Program-made: the position numbers and the translations under genes
In this document: positions 1 through 11,622 of the stretch, one piece after another
Position numbering within the stretch: position 1 is the stretch's first letter
Layout of the letters: every line of letters begins with the position of its first letter
Source of the DNA: Pseudobdellovibrionaceae bacterium
Lineage (GTDB): Bacteria > Bdellovibrionota > Bdellovibrionia > Bdellovibrionales > Bdellovibrionaceae
Assembly (NCBI GenBank): GCA_016719575.1
Contig: JADJYV010000013.1
Span: 1,674,001 to 1,738,000, forward strand
Direction of reading: 5' to 3'
Length of the DNA stretch: 64,000 bases
The notes under the pieces: model-generated
What the model was told of the DNA's origin: nothing
Database searches by the model: none
What the model saw: the letters and a program-made list of their open reading frames with translations, nothing else

Positions 1-828
1 AACTAATCTAGTTTCTGGTAAAAGCTCAGACTTGTCTATTATCGCAGCAGAAAAGTATTGTGAGCTAACGGAAACTATGTTGGCTGGAGAAAAGTCTTTT
101 GAGATATTTTCTTTTGCTGCACTAAAATTAACAACTTCGTTTTTTCCTGCATGCTTTACATAAAAATCTTGATGCTGATAAGACGGGAACAACCAAGACG
201 TTGATTGCGGCACTGTAATTTTCTCAGGAACCACGAAAACAATTCCGCTCATAATATCTTCGTTTGGCTTTTCTACCACAATACGGCTTTTAAAAAACTG
301 CTTTTCTGAGTCGTACGTTATTGTTCTGGTAACGGTACTTTCTCCAACGCGAGCTGTTCCAACGTATTGTCCTGGCGCCTCTTCTTTAATCTCAAAAAAT
401 AGGGGCCTTGGGGTGTTGATAAGTTTTAACTCGAATAAGGAGTCAACATCAGACAAACCAAGCTTTATTGGATTTTTATCGTAATCTACGAACTTATTAA
501 GCGTTAACTCCTTAAGCCCCATTCCATTGCCTGTTAATGTAAACGAAATATTTTGATCTTTAAAGTGGATCTCTTGCGCGACAATTGTCGCCTTATTATC
601 ACCACTGGTCGGTTTTGAATTTGTCTCTGCCTCCTGTGAGGCTTTTGTAGCATTTGCCGCTACATTATTCGGTGTTTCCACTTCTGTTGTTACAACCGGC
701 TTCGGTTTATTGTAGTTTGGGTATTTCTTCTGCAAATATGTCTGCCACCCATACCAAACGACTCCGACCAAAATGACAGCGACTATTGTTTTTGGCTCGA
801 AAAATTGGCCTTTATTTTGATCTTGCAT
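1..828 (-). CDS. yidC: Membrane protein insertase YidC, N-terminal part (cut by window edge)
   Basis: Inner-membrane insertase that folds and inserts proteins alone or with SecYEG. Reading from ATG at 828 the frame stays open for 276 codons to the window edge. It begins MQDQNKGQFFEPKTI, has one transmembrane helix at about residues 14-31, then a low-complexity Thr/Asn/Ala-rich linker (about 45-85). After that comes a beta-rich domain typical of the large periplasmic domain of Gram-negative YidC. The C-terminal five-helix insertase core lies outside the window. The start overlaps the end of yidD by 17 bp, so the two are probably translationally coupled. Family assignment comes from the N-terminal helix-plus-periplasmic-domain pattern and from the canonical rpmH-rnpA-yidD-yidC order. 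Confidence is high despite the missing core. Confidence 0.93.
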   Translation of the reverse strand, partial: MQDQNKGQFFEPKTIVAVILVGVVWYGWQTYLQKKYPNYNKPKPVVTTEVETPNNVAANATKASQEAETNSKPTSGDNKATIVAQEIHFKDQNISFTLTGNGMGLKELTLNKFVDYDKNPIKLGLSDVDSLFELKLINTPRPLFFEIKEEAPGQYVGTARVGESTVTRTITYDSEKQFFKSRIVVEKPNEDIMSGIVFVVPEKITVPQSTSWLFPSYQHQDFYVKHAGKNEVVNFSAAKENISKDFSPANIVSVSSQYFSAAIIDKSELLPETRLV

Positions 829-1075
829 TGGCGTCTCCTTGAGCCGGTGGTGCAGGATCCAATCCATAGCTTCCACCAGGGCGGCATTTCAAAATTCTTA
901 TTAAAATAAATTTAATCGCGGCAAAAAAAGTCTGAGATCGAGCTACATCAAGTGCATACTCTGAGCAGCTTGGAGTGAAGCGACATGCCCCTCCTAAATG
1001 CGTGGTTCCAACGGTTCTGTATACACCAATAAGTATAATCAGAAGCTTGCTAGAGCCGTTTTTTAAGGCTTTCAA
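812..1075 (-). CDS. yidD: Membrane protein insertion efficiency factor YidD
   Basis: Small membrane-associated protein thought to help YidC-dependent insertion. The family hallmark is clear: a GACRFTPSCSEYALD stretch followed by a CRPGGSYGLDPAPP ending, with the conserved cysteines. The open frame extends upstream to 1294, but those extra residues lie wholly inside rnpA in another frame and are unlike YidD. I chose TTG at 1075, which gives 87 residues, the usual family length, and has a GGA about 8 nt upstream. The exact start is uncertain. The gene overlaps the 3' end of rnpA by 26 bp and the start of yidC by 17 bp, a tightly nested arrangement suggesting translational coupling. Confidence 0.88.
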   Translation of the reverse strand: MKALKNGSSKLLIILIGVYRTVGTTHLGGACRFTPSCSEYALDVARSQTFFAAIKFILIRILKCRPGGSYGLDPAPPAQGDANARSK

Positions 1076-1406
1076 CCCCGAGATCCATTGCTTTTTTAAA
1101 CTCTTCGCTAGAGAGTCCTTTGTAAAAGCCCTTGTTAACGGGTTTAAAAATGATGTTAATTGAAATTTCAATTGGCGATCCTGACTTAGCCAAATTCCAA
1201 AAATACTCTCGAACCCATCGCTTGAGCTTGTTGCGAACAACAGCATCACCAACCTTTCGGCTTGCTGTAATTCCAAACTCGAGCTCCTTTTCACTGTTAA
1301 AATAGTTCAAAAGAAGCCATTTGGTCGGAGCGATTCTTTTTCCATTCTTTTTAAGAAAGAGAAAATCGGAACTGCGCTTAAGGGCTTTTGCTCGACTACT
1401 TTCCAC
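1050..1406 (-). CDS. rnpA: Ribonuclease P protein component RnpA
   Basis: Protein subunit of RNase P, which helps the catalytic RNA remove the 5' leader of pre-tRNAs. The 118-residue product has the family features: basic composition, a [16 protein letters not shown] segment and the RNR-type motif ([11 protein letters not shown], about residues 57-67). The start is GTG at 1406, inside the last codons of rpmH (11-bp overlap), so translation is likely coupled to L34. It is second in the minus-strand rpmH-rnpA-yidD-yidC group that diverges from dnaA. Length fits the family (about 110-130). Confidence 0.95.
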   Translation of the reverse strand: MESSRAKALKRSSDFLFLKKNGKRIAPTKWLLLNYFNSEKELEFGITASRKVGDAVVRNKLKRWVREYFWNLAKSGSPIEISINIIFKPVNKGFYKGLSSEEFKKAMDLGVESLKKRL

Positions 1407-1545
1407 CTGTAGAAACCGTTAGACGCTTTCTACCTTTCGCACGACGACGGGAAATGATGTCAGCTCCAGACTTGGTTGCCATTCTTGCTCTAAATCCGTG
1501 GGTGCTTTTTCGACGACGATTGCTTGGCTGATATGTACGTTTCAT
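1396..1545 (-). CDS. rpmH: 50S ribosomal protein L34
   Basis: Very basic 49-residue ribosomal protein. It starts [19 protein letters not shown] and continues with the family's [22 protein letters not shown] pattern, which is diagnostic. The start is ATG at 1545. A TAG at 1396-1398 ends the frame and overlaps the GTG start of rnpA. It is the first gene of the minus-strand group next to dnaA, the classic arrangement at bacterial origins. The residues after RKRL are slightly longer than in many L34 proteins (VSTGGK). Confidence 0.97.
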   Translation of the reverse strand: MKRTYQPSNRRRKSTHGFRARMATKSGADIISRRRAKGRKRLTVSTGGK

Positions 1546-1772
1546 TTTCTACTCCTAGTGAAACAGTTGTGACGCCGCTAAGCGTCTATATTTGGTAACG
1601 GGCTTACTCTGCCCTACTAAATACGTGGACGCAGAATTAATCACAATGCAGCAATAAGGTCAACTGTTGAAAACTCAAACAGGCCCTGTTAAAGGTTTCT
1701 GACGTTTTTGCTATAAATCTAAACACGAACGTAAAGCCCAATTAGGGGCTTATTTTGGTAGGGGTACGTCGC
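1546..1772. promoter_or_regulatory. Divergent rpmH/dnaA control region
   Basis: 227 bp separate the two divergent starts. A TATAAA at 1712-1717 could be a dnaA -10 element, though its -35 match is weak. A DnaA-box-like TTAATCACA lies at about 1637-1645 (one mismatch to TTATNCACA), which could support autoregulation. I see no tandem DnaA boxes here like those after dnaA. AGGGG at 1760-1764 is the likely dnaA ribosome-binding site. Confidence 0.45.
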
Positions 1773-3191
1773 GTGGATATCAATACTTCGTTTTGGTCCC
1801 TCATTAAATCAAAAATGAAGAGCCGAAACTTCAACAATAAGTACCTTGAGACTTGGTTAGACCCAATTGAATATCTTTCAACAGGAGGCTCTCCAGAGCG
1901 GCCTCGCATTGTTCTTGGCGTTCCAAATGCTTTACATCAATACTACGTAACTCAAAATCTTCAGGATCAGATTTATACTGAGATTTCAGATGCTTACAAA
2001 AATCAATTTGAGGTTGAATTTGTTATTACGGGCAACACCCCGCCACTGTCACCAGAAAATCCGTTGGCTCTAGATGAAGCAATCCATGCAAATGAGCAGG
2101 CTCACTTTCGACCAACTCAAAATGCTCACTCTTCACAAGCTACTGCGCCTAAATCTACTTCGGACTTTTTAAACTCCGAGCTCACGTTTTCTACCTTTGT
2201 TGTTGGCAAGAACTCGGAGTTTGCTCACGCCGCTTCTTTTAATGTTGCACGGAACCCGGGTGCCGATGATTACAACCCTCTCTATATATTTGGTCCCGTT
2301 GGAATGGGCAAAACCCACCTATTAAATGCCGCTGGAAACTATATTCGCGAACAATTTCCGCAACTTAGAATAACATACATCTCTGCGGAGCGCTTTCTTA
2401 ATGAGTGTGTTGCCGCCCTTCGGCACCATCATATGGATAAATTTCGCCAGAAGTATCGAGAAAACTCCGACATTCTCCTCGTTGACGACGTTCAGTATAT
2501 CGGCCGCGGGGAAGCTGTTCAGGAAGAGTTTTTCCATACGATCAATAATTTTATCGACCGAAAAAAGCAGGTTATTTTAGCGAGCGATCGCATGCCAAAG
2601 GATATTTTAGGCCTTGAAGACCGTAGTCGAACCCGATTAGAGCGAGGCCTTATTGCAGACATTACAATGCCAGACCTCGAAACACGAATTGCTATTTTAA
2701 GATACAAAGCAGAAAAGTTTGGCGTAAGAGTGCCAGAAGACGTTGCTAACTATATTGCTAGAATCTCAAAAAGATCTATTCGAGAGCTAGAGGGTAATTT
2801 AAAAAAGGTTAAAATCTATTCTGAGCTTCAAGGTCTACAAATTGACTATGACCTTGTTAAACGAATTCTTTCCCATCATGAAAGCCAATCAACTGTGTCC
2901 TTGGAAGAGATTCAAAAGTTGGTTGCTGATCATTTTAAAGTGAAAGTTCTAGATCTAAAATCAAGCTCGCGCGCAAAACCGATAGTTGTTCCGCGTCAAA
3001 TTGCTATGTATTTAATAAAAAAGTTTTTAGACAAATCCTTGGTCGATATTGGAAAGGCCTTTGGCGGTAAAGATCACACGACAGTTATGAATGCTCTTGA
3101 AAGAGTTCAACATCTACAATCTATAGATCAAGATCTTATGAAGGATATTGAAGAGTTAGAGACCAGAATACACAATATCACAGGGGTGTGA
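1773..3191 (+). CDS. dnaA: Chromosomal replication initiator DnaA
   Basis: AAA+ initiator that binds DnaA boxes, melts oriC and recruits DnaB. Domain I is N-terminal (FWSLIKSKM... WLDPIEYL). A poorly conserved linker follows at about residues 90-135. The AAA+ core has Walker A GPVGMGKTHLL (about 173-183), Walker B ILLVDDVQYI and the sensor region. Domain IV carries the DNA-binding signature GGKDHTTVMNALERV near the C terminus. The frame extends to a TTG at 1755, but GTG at 1773 has AGGGG 8 nt upstream and gives a normal domain I, so I prefer it. The product has 472 residues, typical length. oriC-like sequence follows immediately. Confidence 0.97.
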   Translation: MDINTSFWSLIKSKMKSRNFNNKYLETWLDPIEYLSTGGSPERPRIVLGVPNALHQYYVTQNLQDQIYTEISDAYKNQFEVEFVITGNTPPLSPENPLALDEAIHANEQAHFRPTQNAHSSQATAPKSTSDFLNSELTFSTFVVGKNSEFAHAASFNVARNPGADDYNPLYIFGPVGMGKTHLLNAAGNYIREQFPQLRITYISAERFLNECVAALRHHHMDKFRQKYRENSDILLVDDVQYIGRGEAVQEEFFHTINNFIDRKKQVILASDRMPKDILGLEDRSRTRLERGLIADITMPDLETRIAILRYKAEKFGVRVPEDVANYIARISKRSIRELEGNLKKVKIYSELQGLQIDYDLVKRILSHHESQSTVSLEEIQKLVADHFKVKVLDLKSSSRAKPIVVPRQIAMYLIKKFLDKSLVDIGKAFGGKDHTTVMNALERVQHLQSIDQDLMKDIEELETRIHNITGV

Positions 3192-3421
3192 ATGTGTACT
3201 GTGGACAACAGTGTGGAAAAGTATGAGGGAAAAAATGTGATTTCTGGTTTCCCACAATTTTGGAATTTTTCACTTTCTGTTAACACGTATTTTATCCACG
3301 ATAAAAACGAAATGATTTTATAGGTTTAAATTAATTTTGGTGTTATCCACACTCCTACTACTACTACTAGTATTTATATTAATAGTAATAGAATATATAG
3401 GTTCGAAAATAGAGGAACATT
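3192..3421. other. Putative chromosomal origin oriC (dnaA-dnaN intergenic region)
   Basis: 230 bp with DnaA-box matches in both orientations: TGTGGACAA 3200-3208 and TGTGGAAAA 3212-3220 (reverse), TTATCCACG 3292-3300 and a perfect TTATCCACA 3343-3351 (forward). AT-rich stretches lie at 3301-3340 and 3370-3410. Directly after the perfect box is a five-fold CTA array (3355-3369), matching the DnaA-trio/basal unwinding element described in other bacteria. Position between dnaA and dnaN is a common oriC site. Function is inferred. Confidence 0.8.
3355..3369 (+). repeat. DnaA-trio array (five tandem CTA triplets)
   Basis: Five uninterrupted CTA triplets start 4 nt after a perfect DnaA box (3343-3351) and lead into an AT-rich stretch with further TAT/TAG-like steps. 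In the basal origin unwinding element known from Bacillus subtilis, DnaA loads from the adjacent box onto repeated trinucleotides of this kind to open the duplex. The order box, short spacer, trios, AT-rich DNA matches that layout. Confidence 0.72.
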
Positions 3422-4528
3422 ATGAAATTAGAAATAGATAAACGAGATTTACTTGGCCTTATTGGCAAGACTCAAAATATTGTAGAAAAGCGAAATACAA
3501 TGCCTATTCTTGTAAATGTCCTTTTGGATGCAGATAAAGATGCATTAAAAGTTTTTGCAACTGACTTAGAAGTAAGTCTTACTGATCAGGTAAAGGTAAA
3601 AGTAATTCAACCAGGAAAAGTTGCAGTGAGTGCAAAAAGTCTTTTTGAAATTGCTAAGGAATTATCCGAAGGGAACATTCAACTGATAAAAAAAGAAAAC
3701 AACTGGCTTGAAATTAAACAAGGAAAATACACTTCAAAAATTGTTGGAATAAGCGCAGACGAGTATCCAATTTTTCCTACGTATAATGCTCAGTCTTTTA
3801 TTAAAGTACAGGCAAACATTTTGAAAGACATGATCGATAAAACTATTTTTTCAGTTTCTACAGATGAAACAAGATATCACTTGAATGGCGTGTATTTTGA
3901 AATCGTCGGTGGTACGGGATTCCGAATGGTGGCAACAGATGGTCATCGTATGAGTATAGTTAATAAAACCCACCTGGATTCAAAGTCGAAATCTGCGCCC
4001 GGAGTAATTATTCCTCGAAAGGGTTTAGGAGAGATCAAAAAGATTTTAGAGGGTGTGGAAGGATCAGTGGAAATCGCGATAGAGGGATCTCAATTTATTT
4101 TAAAACACTCGTCTACAACATTGATGATTCGTTTGATTGAAGGAAAGTATCCGAATTATCAACAGTTTATTCCACAAAAACTTAGCCAAAAAGTGCAAAT
4201 CAACAGAGAATCTTTTTTAACTTCTTTAAAGCGCGTTTCATTGCTGGCAAATCAAAAATCAAAAGCTGTATTGTTAAATATTACCGAAGGAAAAATGGAA
4301 ATTTCTTCAAACAACCCAGATCTTGGCGATGCAAAAGAAGAAATAGAAGTTGATTACAAAGGCAACGAAATGAAAATAGGCTTTAACGCAAAATTTATTA
4401 CAGATATTTTAACAAGTATGACAGAAGACCGTGTAGATTTTGAGTTGAACGATCAGCTATCGCCGGGCTTGGTAAGACCACAAAACGATACTAGTTATAC
4501 CTGTGTTCTTATGCCTATGAGAATTTGA
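3422..4528 (+). CDS. dnaN: DNA polymerase III beta sliding clamp
   Basis: Ring-shaped processivity clamp of the replicative polymerase. The 368 residues cover three clamp folds. Recognisable pieces are the N-terminal MKLEIDKRDLLGLIGKTQNI, ATDGHRM in the central part, the LIEGKYPNYQQFIP stretch and the C-terminal CVLMPMRI, which is the classic clamp ending. It has a good GAGGAA site before ATG 3422. The stop TGA overlaps the recF start by 1 nt. It lies directly downstream of oriC in the dnaA-dnaN-recF-gyrB-gyrA order. Confidence 0.97.
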   Translation: MKLEIDKRDLLGLIGKTQNIVEKRNTMPILVNVLLDADKDALKVFATDLEVSLTDQVKVKVIQPGKVAVSAKSLFEIAKELSEGNIQLIKKENNWLEIKQGKYTSKIVGISADEYPIFPTYNAQSFIKVQANILKDMIDKTIFSVSTDETRYHLNGVYFEIVGGTGFRMVATDGHRMSIVNKTHLDSKSKSAPGVIIPRKGLGEIKKILEGVEGSVEIAIEGSQFILKHSSTTLMIRLIEGKYPNYQQFIPQKLSQKVQINRESFLTSLKRVSLLANQKSKAVLLNITEGKMEISSNNPDLGDAKEEIEVDYKGNEMKIGFNAKFITDILTSMTEDRVDFELNDQLSPGLVRPQNDTSYTCVLMPMRI

Positions 4529-5649
4529 TGTTTCTAGAAAAAATTCAGGTTCAAAATTATCGAAATTTTGTAGAATCTGATGCTTTTTTTTCTCAAAGAC
4601 TTAATGTTTTCATAGGCGACAACGGCCAAGGAAAAACGAATTTACTCGAAGCCCTCTTTCTTTCTCTTCAAGGTGATACATTTCGATACGCAGATAACAT
4701 AAATTTAATTCGGAGTGGCCAAGAGTTTTCTCTTGTTAAAACGATGGCAATTCAGAGGCAGCTTAAATTTGAAATAAAAACACAAATAATGAAAAGCCGA
4801 AAACACCAGTTTCTTAATGGGAAGAGAGTAACTGGATCGGACTTGAAAAAAGAGTTTTCCGTTGTTATTTTTAGCCCCGAAAGCCTGTCTTCAATTAAAG
4901 AAGGAGCAGATTTCAGACGAATCTTAATCGACGATATGTTGATAAATTTCGATAAGAATAATGCATACCTAATAGCAGACTACCGAAAAGCTCTAAAAAC
5001 GCGAAATCGCATTTTAAAAAACTTTGTTGATAACAAAGAGAGTAAAACAAACACCAACCTTCTCATTGACAGCATAACACCAGAGTTTTTAAATTTAGGA
5101 GCCAAGCTATGTTTCGTAAGAATCACAGCATTGAAGGGCTTATTAGACGACATCCGTAGCGCGCTGCGCCGCATATCCAATAACTCAGAAGACCTAGAGG
5201 TTCAGTATTTAATTTCTGGCGAAAATGCCCTCCAATATTTTCTTCGGGACATTCATTCCTTACTACAAAGCAGGGCTAGAGAATTACGTGAAGCAGAATT
5301 ATCAAGCGGCGTAAGTTTAGTGGGACCACATAAACATGACATCGTATTCCTATATGGTCAAAAAGACTCAAGATTTTACTGTTCGCAAGGACAACAAAGG
5401 GCTATCATATTAGCTTTCAAAATGGCTCAAATTGTGTATCATAGGAGGGCTCACAACGATTATCCAATTTTGATGTTGGATGACGTTTTATCTGAACTCG
5501 ATCAAAAAAAGAGGGATTCGTTGATTTCGTTTTTACACGAGATCAATGCCCAAACTTTTGTGACGACGACAGACCTAGCATTTCCAGAGAAATTTTCTAG
5601 GGAACTTGTGGCAGTGTTTGAAATAAAAAATGGTCAAATTCTTCAGTGA
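4528..5649 (+). CDS. recF: DNA replication and repair protein RecF
   Basis: SMC-like ATPase that helps load RecA at gaps through RecFOR. Walker A is GDNGQGKTNLLEAL (about residues 30-43), the signature region is GQQRAIILAFKMAQ, and Walker B is PILMLDDVLSELD near the C terminus. The product has 373 residues, the usual length. A TTG at 4525 is possible, but ATG at 4528 forms a TGATG overlap with the dnaN stop, which favours coupled translation. Confidence 0.96.
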   Translation: MFLEKIQVQNYRNFVESDAFFSQRLNVFIGDNGQGKTNLLEALFLSLQGDTFRYADNINLIRSGQEFSLVKTMAIQRQLKFEIKTQIMKSRKHQFLNGKRVTGSDLKKEFSVVIFSPESLSSIKEGADFRRILIDDMLINFDKNNAYLIADYRKALKTRNRILKNFVDNKESKTNTNLLIDSITPEFLNLGAKLCFVRITALKGLLDDIRSALRRISNNSEDLEVQYLISGENALQYFLRDIHSLLQSRARELREAELSSGVSLVGPHKHDIVFLYGQKDSRFYCSQGQQRAIILAFKMAQIVYHRRAHNDYPILMLDDVLSELDQKKRDSLISFLHEINAQTFVTTTDLAFPEKFSRELVAVFEIKNGQILQ

Positions 5650-5665
5650 TGACTTTAAAAACTGA

Positions 5666-8110
<2,445 letters not shown>

Positions 8111-8131
8111 TTAATTTTGAAATGGTGATTA

Positions 8132-10594
8132 ATGGAAAATAATAACAATGAAAAAGGCGTGACAGTCGTAGACATTAACAAAGAGATGCGAGATGCATAT
8201 CTTCAGTACTCGATGTCCGTTATTGTGGGTCGTGCGCTTCCTGATGTTCGAGACGGTTTAAAACCAGTACATCGTCGAATTCTTTTTGCTCAACATGAGT
8301 TGAATAACACTCATGACAAACCATTTAAAAAATCTGCTCGTGTTGTTGGAGACGTAATGGGTAAATATCACCCACACGGAGACGCAGCAATATACGAAAC
8401 AATGGTAAGAATGGCGCAGGACTTTTCTCTTCGCTATCCTTTGACGGATGGTCAGGGAAATTTTGGTTCAATCGATGGAGATAATGCGGCGGCGTCTCGA
8501 TACACTGAAGTGCGGATGACAAGGCTTGCAGAAGAGCTTTTGTCCGACATAGAAAAGGAAACTGTTCCTTTCGGTCCCAACTATGATGACTCTCTGGAAA
8601 TTCCAAAAGTTCTTCCGGCAAAATATCCTAACTTGCTTGTAAATGGATCTTCAGGAATTGCTGTAGGAATGGCTACAAACATTCCCCCGCACAACCTCGG
8701 GGAGGTTATTGACGGTTGCATTCATCTTATTAACAACCCGGATTGTACCATAGACGATTTAATGGTTCATATTAAGGGACCAGATTTTCCTACTTCGGGT
8801 ATCATCGCTGGCCGTGAAGGCATTATGCAGGCCTATAAAAAAGGCCGAGGAATTATTTCTTTGAAGGCTGTCGCTGAAATTGTTCAAGCGAAAGACAGAG
8901 AAGAAATTATTGTTAGCGAAATTCCTTACCAAGTGAATAAAGCGAAGTTAATTGAACATATTGCTGATCTTGTGAGGGACAAACAGCTTGAAGGAATATC
9001 TGATATTCGCGACGAATCTTCTCGCGAAGGCATGAGGATAGTCATCGTTCTTAAACGCGCCGAAAATGCCAGTGTCATTTTAAATCGTCTTTACAAGTAT
9101 ACTCAAATGCAAGTCAGCTTCGGTATTATAATGTTGGCGTTGGATGCTAAAAACCAACCGGTCACGTTCAACCTAAAAAACATGCTAGAAGCTTTTGTGG
9201 ACCATCGCCGCGATGTGGTCACGAAAAGATGTATTTTCGAACTAAAAAAAGCACAAGAACGAGCGCACATTTTAGAGGGTTTAAAAAAGGCTCTAGACAA
9301 TATAGACGCAGTGATAGCAACCATTAAAGCATCGAAAGAAGCCAATACTGCTCGCGAAGCACTGATGGATAAGTTTGATTTTAGCGAAAGACAGGCGCAA
9401 GCAATTCTAGAAATGCGCCTTCAGCGCTTAACAGGCTTAGAGCGAGATAAAATTCTTAATGAACTTGCTGAATTAATGAAGCAAATAGAATGGCTAAAAA
9501 CCGTTTTATCAGATGTAAGCGAGATATATAGGATTATTGTAGGCGAGCTTGAAGACATTAAAAAACGATACGCTGACCCTCGTCGTACAGATATAACAGG
9601 CGATTTAAATGACATTGAGGACGAGGACCTGATTGCAGATGAGCCGATGGTCGTAACTATTACAAACACTGGCTACATCAAGCGGATTCCGGTTGAAGAG
9701 TATCGCGTACAAAAGCGCGGCGGCAAGGGCCTGAAGGGAATGGAAACAAAAGAAGAGGACTACATAAACAACATTTTTACCGCAAGCACAAAAACGATGC
9801 TTTTGGTCTTTACTGACAAGGGAAAGTTATATTGGTGCAAAGTACACAAGCTTCCATTAGGTACCCGGGTTTCAAAGGGCAAAGCCATTGCCAATGTAGT
9901 TCAGCTTGCGGCGAACGAGAAAGTGCGAGCTATACTCCCTATTGATAAGTTTGAGGAAAATAAATACATTGTTATGCTTACAGAGAAGGGAATTATCAAA
10001 AAGACCTCTTTGGATTCCTTTTCAAACCCACGATCTGCGGGGCTGATCGCCCTAACCACAGATTTGGATGATGCAATTATTGATTGCAAAATTTCTGACG
10101 GCAACAGTGATATTTTTATAGCAACCAAGGAAGGCATGTCCATTCGCTTCAATGAAGCCGATGTTCGCGCTATGGGGCGCACGGCCAGAGGCGTTAAGGG
10201 GATGACTCTTGCAAAAGCAGACATCGTTGTTGGTATGGAAGTATTTGAAAAAGGAAGTCGTGATACAATTTTGATGGTTACTCAGGCTGGTTATGGAAAA
10301 CGATCCGATCTTGAGGAGTATCGAATTCAAAGCCGTGGAGGCGTAGGAATAATCACACAAAAGACCACCGACAAAGTAGGGCTGGTTGTAGGCACGCGAA
10401 AAGTAAAAGCTAGCCAAGAGGTTATTTTATCCACAGATAAGGGACAGAATATAAGAATGAAGGTTTCAGATATTTCTGTTCTCGGAAGAAATACTCAAGG
10501 TGTTCGATTGATTAACCTTTCAGAAAAAGAAGAAATAGTAACTAGTCTCGCGGTGGTAGATGATGAAGATGCTGCGGGAGAGGAAATTCACTAA
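8132..10594 (+). CDS. gyrA: DNA gyrase subunit A
   Basis: DNA-cleaving subunit of gyrase. The catalytic tyrosine is Tyr124 ([10 protein letters not shown]). The quinolone-region helix reads [11 protein letters not shown], with Ala85 and Glu89 at the positions equivalent to E. coli Ser83 and Asp87. The C-terminal beta-pinwheel carries a GyrA box ([11 protein letters not shown], about residues 526-536), which distinguishes gyrase from topoisomerase IV. Length of 820 is typical, with a short acidic tail. The stop at 10594 is followed immediately by the next start. Confidence 0.97.
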   Translation: MENNNNEKGVTVVDINKEMRDAYLQYSMSVIVGRALPDVRDGLKPVHRRILFAQHELNNTHDKPFKKSARVVGDVMGKYHPHGDAAIYETMVRMAQDFSLRYPLTDGQGNFGSIDGDNAAASRYTEVRMTRLAEELLSDIEKETVPFGPNYDDSLEIPKVLPAKYPNLLVNGSSGIAVGMATNIPPHNLGEVIDGCIHLINNPDCTIDDLMVHIKGPDFPTSGIIAGREGIMQAYKKGRGIISLKAVAEIVQAKDREEIIVSEIPYQVNKAKLIEHIADLVRDKQLEGISDIRDESSREGMRIVIVLKRAENASVILNRLYKYTQMQVSFGIIMLALDAKNQPVTFNLKNMLEAFVDHRRDVVTKRCIFELKKAQERAHILEGLKKALDNIDAVIATIKASKEANTAREALMDKFDFSERQAQAILEMRLQRLTGLERDKILNELAELMKQIEWLKTVLSDVSEIYRIIVGELEDIKKRYADPRRTDITGDLNDIEDEDLIADEPMVVTITNTGYIKRIPVEEYRVQKRGGKGLKGMETKEEDYINNIFTASTKTMLLVFTDKGKLYWCKVHKLPLGTRVSKGKAIANVVQLAANEKVRAILPIDKFEENKYIVMLTEKGIIKKTSLDSFSNPRSAGLIALTTDLDDAIIDCKISDGNSDIFIATKEGMSIRFNEADVRAMGRTARGVKGMTLAKADIVVGMEVFEKGSRDTILMVTQAGYGKRSDLEEYRIQSRGGVGIITQKTTDKVGLVVGTRKVKASQEVILSTDKGQNIRMKVSDISVLGRNTQGVRLINLSEKEEIVTSLAVVDDEDAAGEEIH

Positions 10595-11401
10595 ATGCAA
10601 AGGTGGGCGGTGGGCCTGGGGCTTGTAATTAGTCTTAGTACAATCGCCTGCTCTGCCCCGGAAGAAAGGGACTACGAACAAGGTCGAACGGCTGCAAATA
10701 AGGGGCTGTATCGTTCTGCCCTAAGTTCCTATGACCATGTGATTAAAAGAGCTCCCGAAAGTGAGTTTGCCCTAAGGGCGGCAAAAGAGGGTGCGCGCTT
10801 GGCAACCTTGGAGCTTAAAGATTTCCATCGAGCGGCACGTTATCACCAGTTTATAGTTCTTCATGCGAAAGAAGCAAAGGAGAGAGTTTCTTCTCAGAAA
10901 CAACTGGCGGGCATTTATTTTGATCAATTGCAGAACTATGAAAAAGCAATTTTAGAGTTAAACAAACTTGTGTCTGATTCGGAATCAGACACGGAGGTCG
11001 CGAAATATAAACTCGATATCGCGCGCTCTAACTATTACCTTAACAATTTTTTTCAGGCGCAAAGCGAGCTAGATGATGTTTTAAAAAAAAACGTTGATAC
11101 ACAAGAGAAATTTACGGCAATGGTTTTAAAAGCAAACATATACATTGCACAAAAAGAGTTTACTAGAGCAATTGAGATCCTAAAGAAAGTAATAGAAATT
11201 TTTCCTGAAAAGGCAGCCCAAGAAAATGTGTATCAATCCCTTTCGGTATGTTTTGAAGAAAGTGGAAACTACAAAGAGGCAATTCAATCTCTTGAGATAG
11301 CAAAAGATAAGAATTTGATGCCCGAATACATTGAACAACGTATAAAACGATTAAAAGAACGAGAAAAAAACCGCCCCGGCGCACGAGGCTTGAGGAAGTA
11401 G
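10595..11401 (+). CDS. TPR-repeat lipoprotein, function unknown
   Basis: The 268-residue product begins with a lipoprotein signal: hydrophobic residues 5-17, then a lipobox-like STIAC with Cys19. The rest is helical and fits tandem tetratricopeptide-like repeats of about 34-38 residues (for example RSALSSYDHVIKRAPESEFA and TRAIEILKKVIEIFPEKAAQ). The start abuts the gyrA stop, and the end overlaps the GTG of atpZ by 1 nt, so it sits in one transcription unit between gyrase and ATP synthase genes. Serine and alanine follow Cys19, with no Asp retention signal, so outer-membrane sorting is possible. The role is unknown; TPRs usually mediate protein contacts. Confidence 0.85.
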   Translation: MQRWAVGLGLVISLSTIACSAPEERDYEQGRTAANKGLYRSALSSYDHVIKRAPESEFALRAAKEGARLATLELKDFHRAARYHQFIVLHAKEAKERVSSQKQLAGIYFDQLQNYEKAILELNKLVSDSESDTEVAKYKLDIARSNYYLNNFFQAQSELDDVLKKNVDTQEKFTAMVLKANIYIAQKEFTRAIEILKKVIEIFPEKAAQENVYQSLSVCFEESGNYKEAIQSLEIAKDKNLMPEYIEQRIKRLKEREKNRPGARGLRK

Positions 11402-11622
11402 TGAATAAATATTTGATATTTTCATCGATAGGCTTTGAGCTCGTGGGAATCATTGTGGCCTCAATATACTTCGGGCAAAGTCTAGACGATAAATATCAAA
11501 CAAAAGGGATGGCACTTATTGCATTAATTTTTATAGGTCTTGTAAGTTGGTTAACTCATGTGATCATTCTGTTGCGTAGGTTTCAAAAAGACGAACCAAA
11601 CGGCGAAGATCTCAAAGAATGA
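11401..11622 (+). CDS. atpZ: AtpZ/AtpI-family ATP synthase accessory protein
   Basis: 73 residues with two transmembrane helices (about 7-24 and 36-58) separated by a GQSLDDKYQTKG loop, matching the AtpZ (F0F1-ATPase 'gene 1') family. Members sit at the head of atp operons and have been linked to Mg2+ supply or c-ring assembly. The start is GTG at 11401, overlapping the preceding TAG. atpI-like, atpB and atpE follow. The assignment rests on size, topology and context. Confidence 0.75.
   Translation: MNKYLIFSSIGFELVGIIVASIYFGQSLDDKYQTKGMALIALIFIGLVSWLTHVIILLRRFQKDEPNGEDLKE

Noticed and set aside
812..1294. 160-residue reading frame for yidD
   Set aside because: The first half overlaps rnpA in another frame and is unlike YidD; the shorter TTG start gives family length.
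10427..10435. Perfect TTATCCACA DnaA box inside gyrA
   Set aside because: Single isolated box in coding sequence; no other boxes or AT-rich DNA nearby, so not called as part of an origin.
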